A stretch of 64,000 bases of DNA from Liolophura sinensis (taxonomy: Eukaryota > Mollusca > Polyplacophora > Chitonida > Chitonidae), in assembly GCF_032854445.1 (NCBI RefSeq), contig NC_088302.1:7249338-7313337 (forward strand), in the 5' to 3' direction. Below are positions 62,854 through 64,000 of the stretch, one piece after another. Under the pieces are notes generated by a model. That model was not told the DNA's origin and made no database searches. It saw only the letters and a program-made list of their open reading frames with translations. Made by a program: the position numbers and the translations under genes. Numbering within the stretch: position 1 is the stretch's first letter; every line of letters starts with the position of its first letter.

Positions 62854-64000
62854 TAACAACTTTACGTGGAGACAGTAGTTAGTATTTTTCGGCCATTGAT
62901 CATGAGTGTCTAAACATGCCTTTTAACAACAGACACATTAAAATTTGGGTTTTATGGGACTAAAATATAGGAGAGAGGGACACTGAAAAAAAATCAGGCT
63001 GTTTGAGTGCTATTAATCTCTTACTAAAATATCTTTATCTGTCCATCCATCTATTTTTACTAGAGTTCCATGTCTTTGTCTACATGTAGTTGATAGTGAA
63101 CAGCTTAGCATAATAAATAAGCAAAGTAACTGAAGAAATTCATTTTTACGATGTTAATATTTCAACTTTAATGGGGAGGCGGTATATCTTTTAATTCAGT
63201 AAGCTGGCCTTATACTGAAGAATGACCTCAAGTCATTGTTAGGTCAAAAAAAAAAATGATTATTGTCTACAGTGTTGCAATGTATTAGTTTATATACTGA
63301 TACAGAATTCTGTCCTCATGGTGACATTATGAAGATGAGCTTGGAAACGAAAGTTTGGCATCAAGAAAATTGGGTGTAAATTTCTACTGCTGGGCGTTTG
63401 ACAGATTGGCATGAAGTCATCCTCAGGAGAATTCTATTTCTATATCTTTTTACCTAAACATTGCCTCCCACTTTTAGTCATGAATTGAAAAAAATGCTTT
63501 ATGTGCAGATATTCCATACATTGCCATTCATCTGCACTAGCCTTCCTTAATATTACTCTACTGTGTCACATTTTCTTGACAGTCTATTCACTGTACTTTA
63601 CATGTTCATAGGTAGAGACCTACTTTGTAAGAAAGATGGGTTTCTATACTTGGCTTGTTTTTTATTTTCTTTTCTTTTTTCCCCAAACATTAGTTCATTG
63701 CTCTGTCTCTCTAATGTGCAGTAAGTGACGAAAATTGCAGGCTGAAAGTGTGTGAAATTTATTCAGATTAATTTAATGTACACCTTATGTTTTGTTTATC
63801 AACAAGTGGATAAATTGCAAACATACATGTACATTAACATGGATATGGTTCTATGAATATGAATGCATAATTCAGGGAGAATACAGAAATGTGTAGCATT
63901 AAATTAATATACAACATGTACTGCACTTTTTGTCACTTGATGTTGATCATTTTCTTTCTTTTTTGCACCTTGTGTTTTCAAGGCTGCGGTTTTTGTACCT

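Larger units (their letters stand above)
58108..64000. other. Region upstream of the zinc-finger gene, no further gene recognised
   Basis: The zinc-finger 5' UTR and promoter must lie at the left side. I could not fix a 5' non-coding exon. The longest open frame is a 205-codon minus-strand one at 60233-60850, without an ATG at its 5' end and without family resemblance. The rest is MITEs, one SINE, a minisatellite and a foldback element, listed separately. From 62860 to 64000 I see only AT-rich unique sequence. Confidence 0.5.

Overview
The window is nuclear DNA of an invertebrate animal, most likely a lophotrochozoan and probably a mollusc. The genes have metazoan exon-intron structure with GT-AG introns. 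The DNA is AT-rich. It is peppered with tRNA-derived SINEs of the kind common in mollusc genomes, with tails like 'gagtacggcgtaaaacacca', and with short TA-flanked MITEs. The taxon is inferred from repeat style, not from a marker gene. I see no LTR element, virus copy, CRISPR array or rRNA gene.

Six protein-coding genes could be assembled exon by exon with consistent reading phase. AFG2B/SPATA5L1 (minus, 1248-9931; 8 exons, 762 aa) is a tandem AAA+ ATPase. It stands head-to-head with MRPL54 (plus, 10771-12226; 2 exons, 132 aa). A repeat-rich gap follows, with a young SINE and a 2.7-kb satellite of 52-bp units (14189-16857). Next comes PEX11 of the A/B type (minus, 17968-20654; 3 exons, 250 aa), separated by only 278 bp from the start of WDR93 (plus, 20933-45421; about 25 exons, about 853 aa if every candidate exon is used). 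RBM8A/Y14 (minus, 46676-50950; 6 exons, 174 aa) converges on WDR93. Upstream of RBM8A on the same strand is a ten-finger C2H2 zinc-finger gene (minus, 52877-58107; 4 exons, 1109 aa) that I cannot name. From 58108 to 64000 there are only repeats and unexplained sequence.

The genes serve separate housekeeping and ciliary jobs: ribosome maturation, mitochondrial translation, peroxisome division, axoneme, exon junction complex, and transcription. Their order is the interesting part. In human, PEX11A lies beside WDR93 on 15q26 and PEX11B lies beside RBM8A on 1q21. Here one PEX11 gene sits with both partners, as expected of the arrangement before the vertebrate genome duplications. The PEX11/WDR93 shared promoter carries a DR1 nuclear-receptor motif.

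The most unusual structure is in the middle of WDR93. A run of 36-45 nt, phase-0, in-frame microexons lies in intron segments that have been tandemly triplicated, and it is followed by a candidate exon made from an antisense MITE. Other oddities are a piece of the MRPL54 3' UTR inside the 52-bp satellite, a 76-bp satellite grown from a SINE tail, a GC-AG intron in WDR93, and a large foldback element near 61.4 kb.
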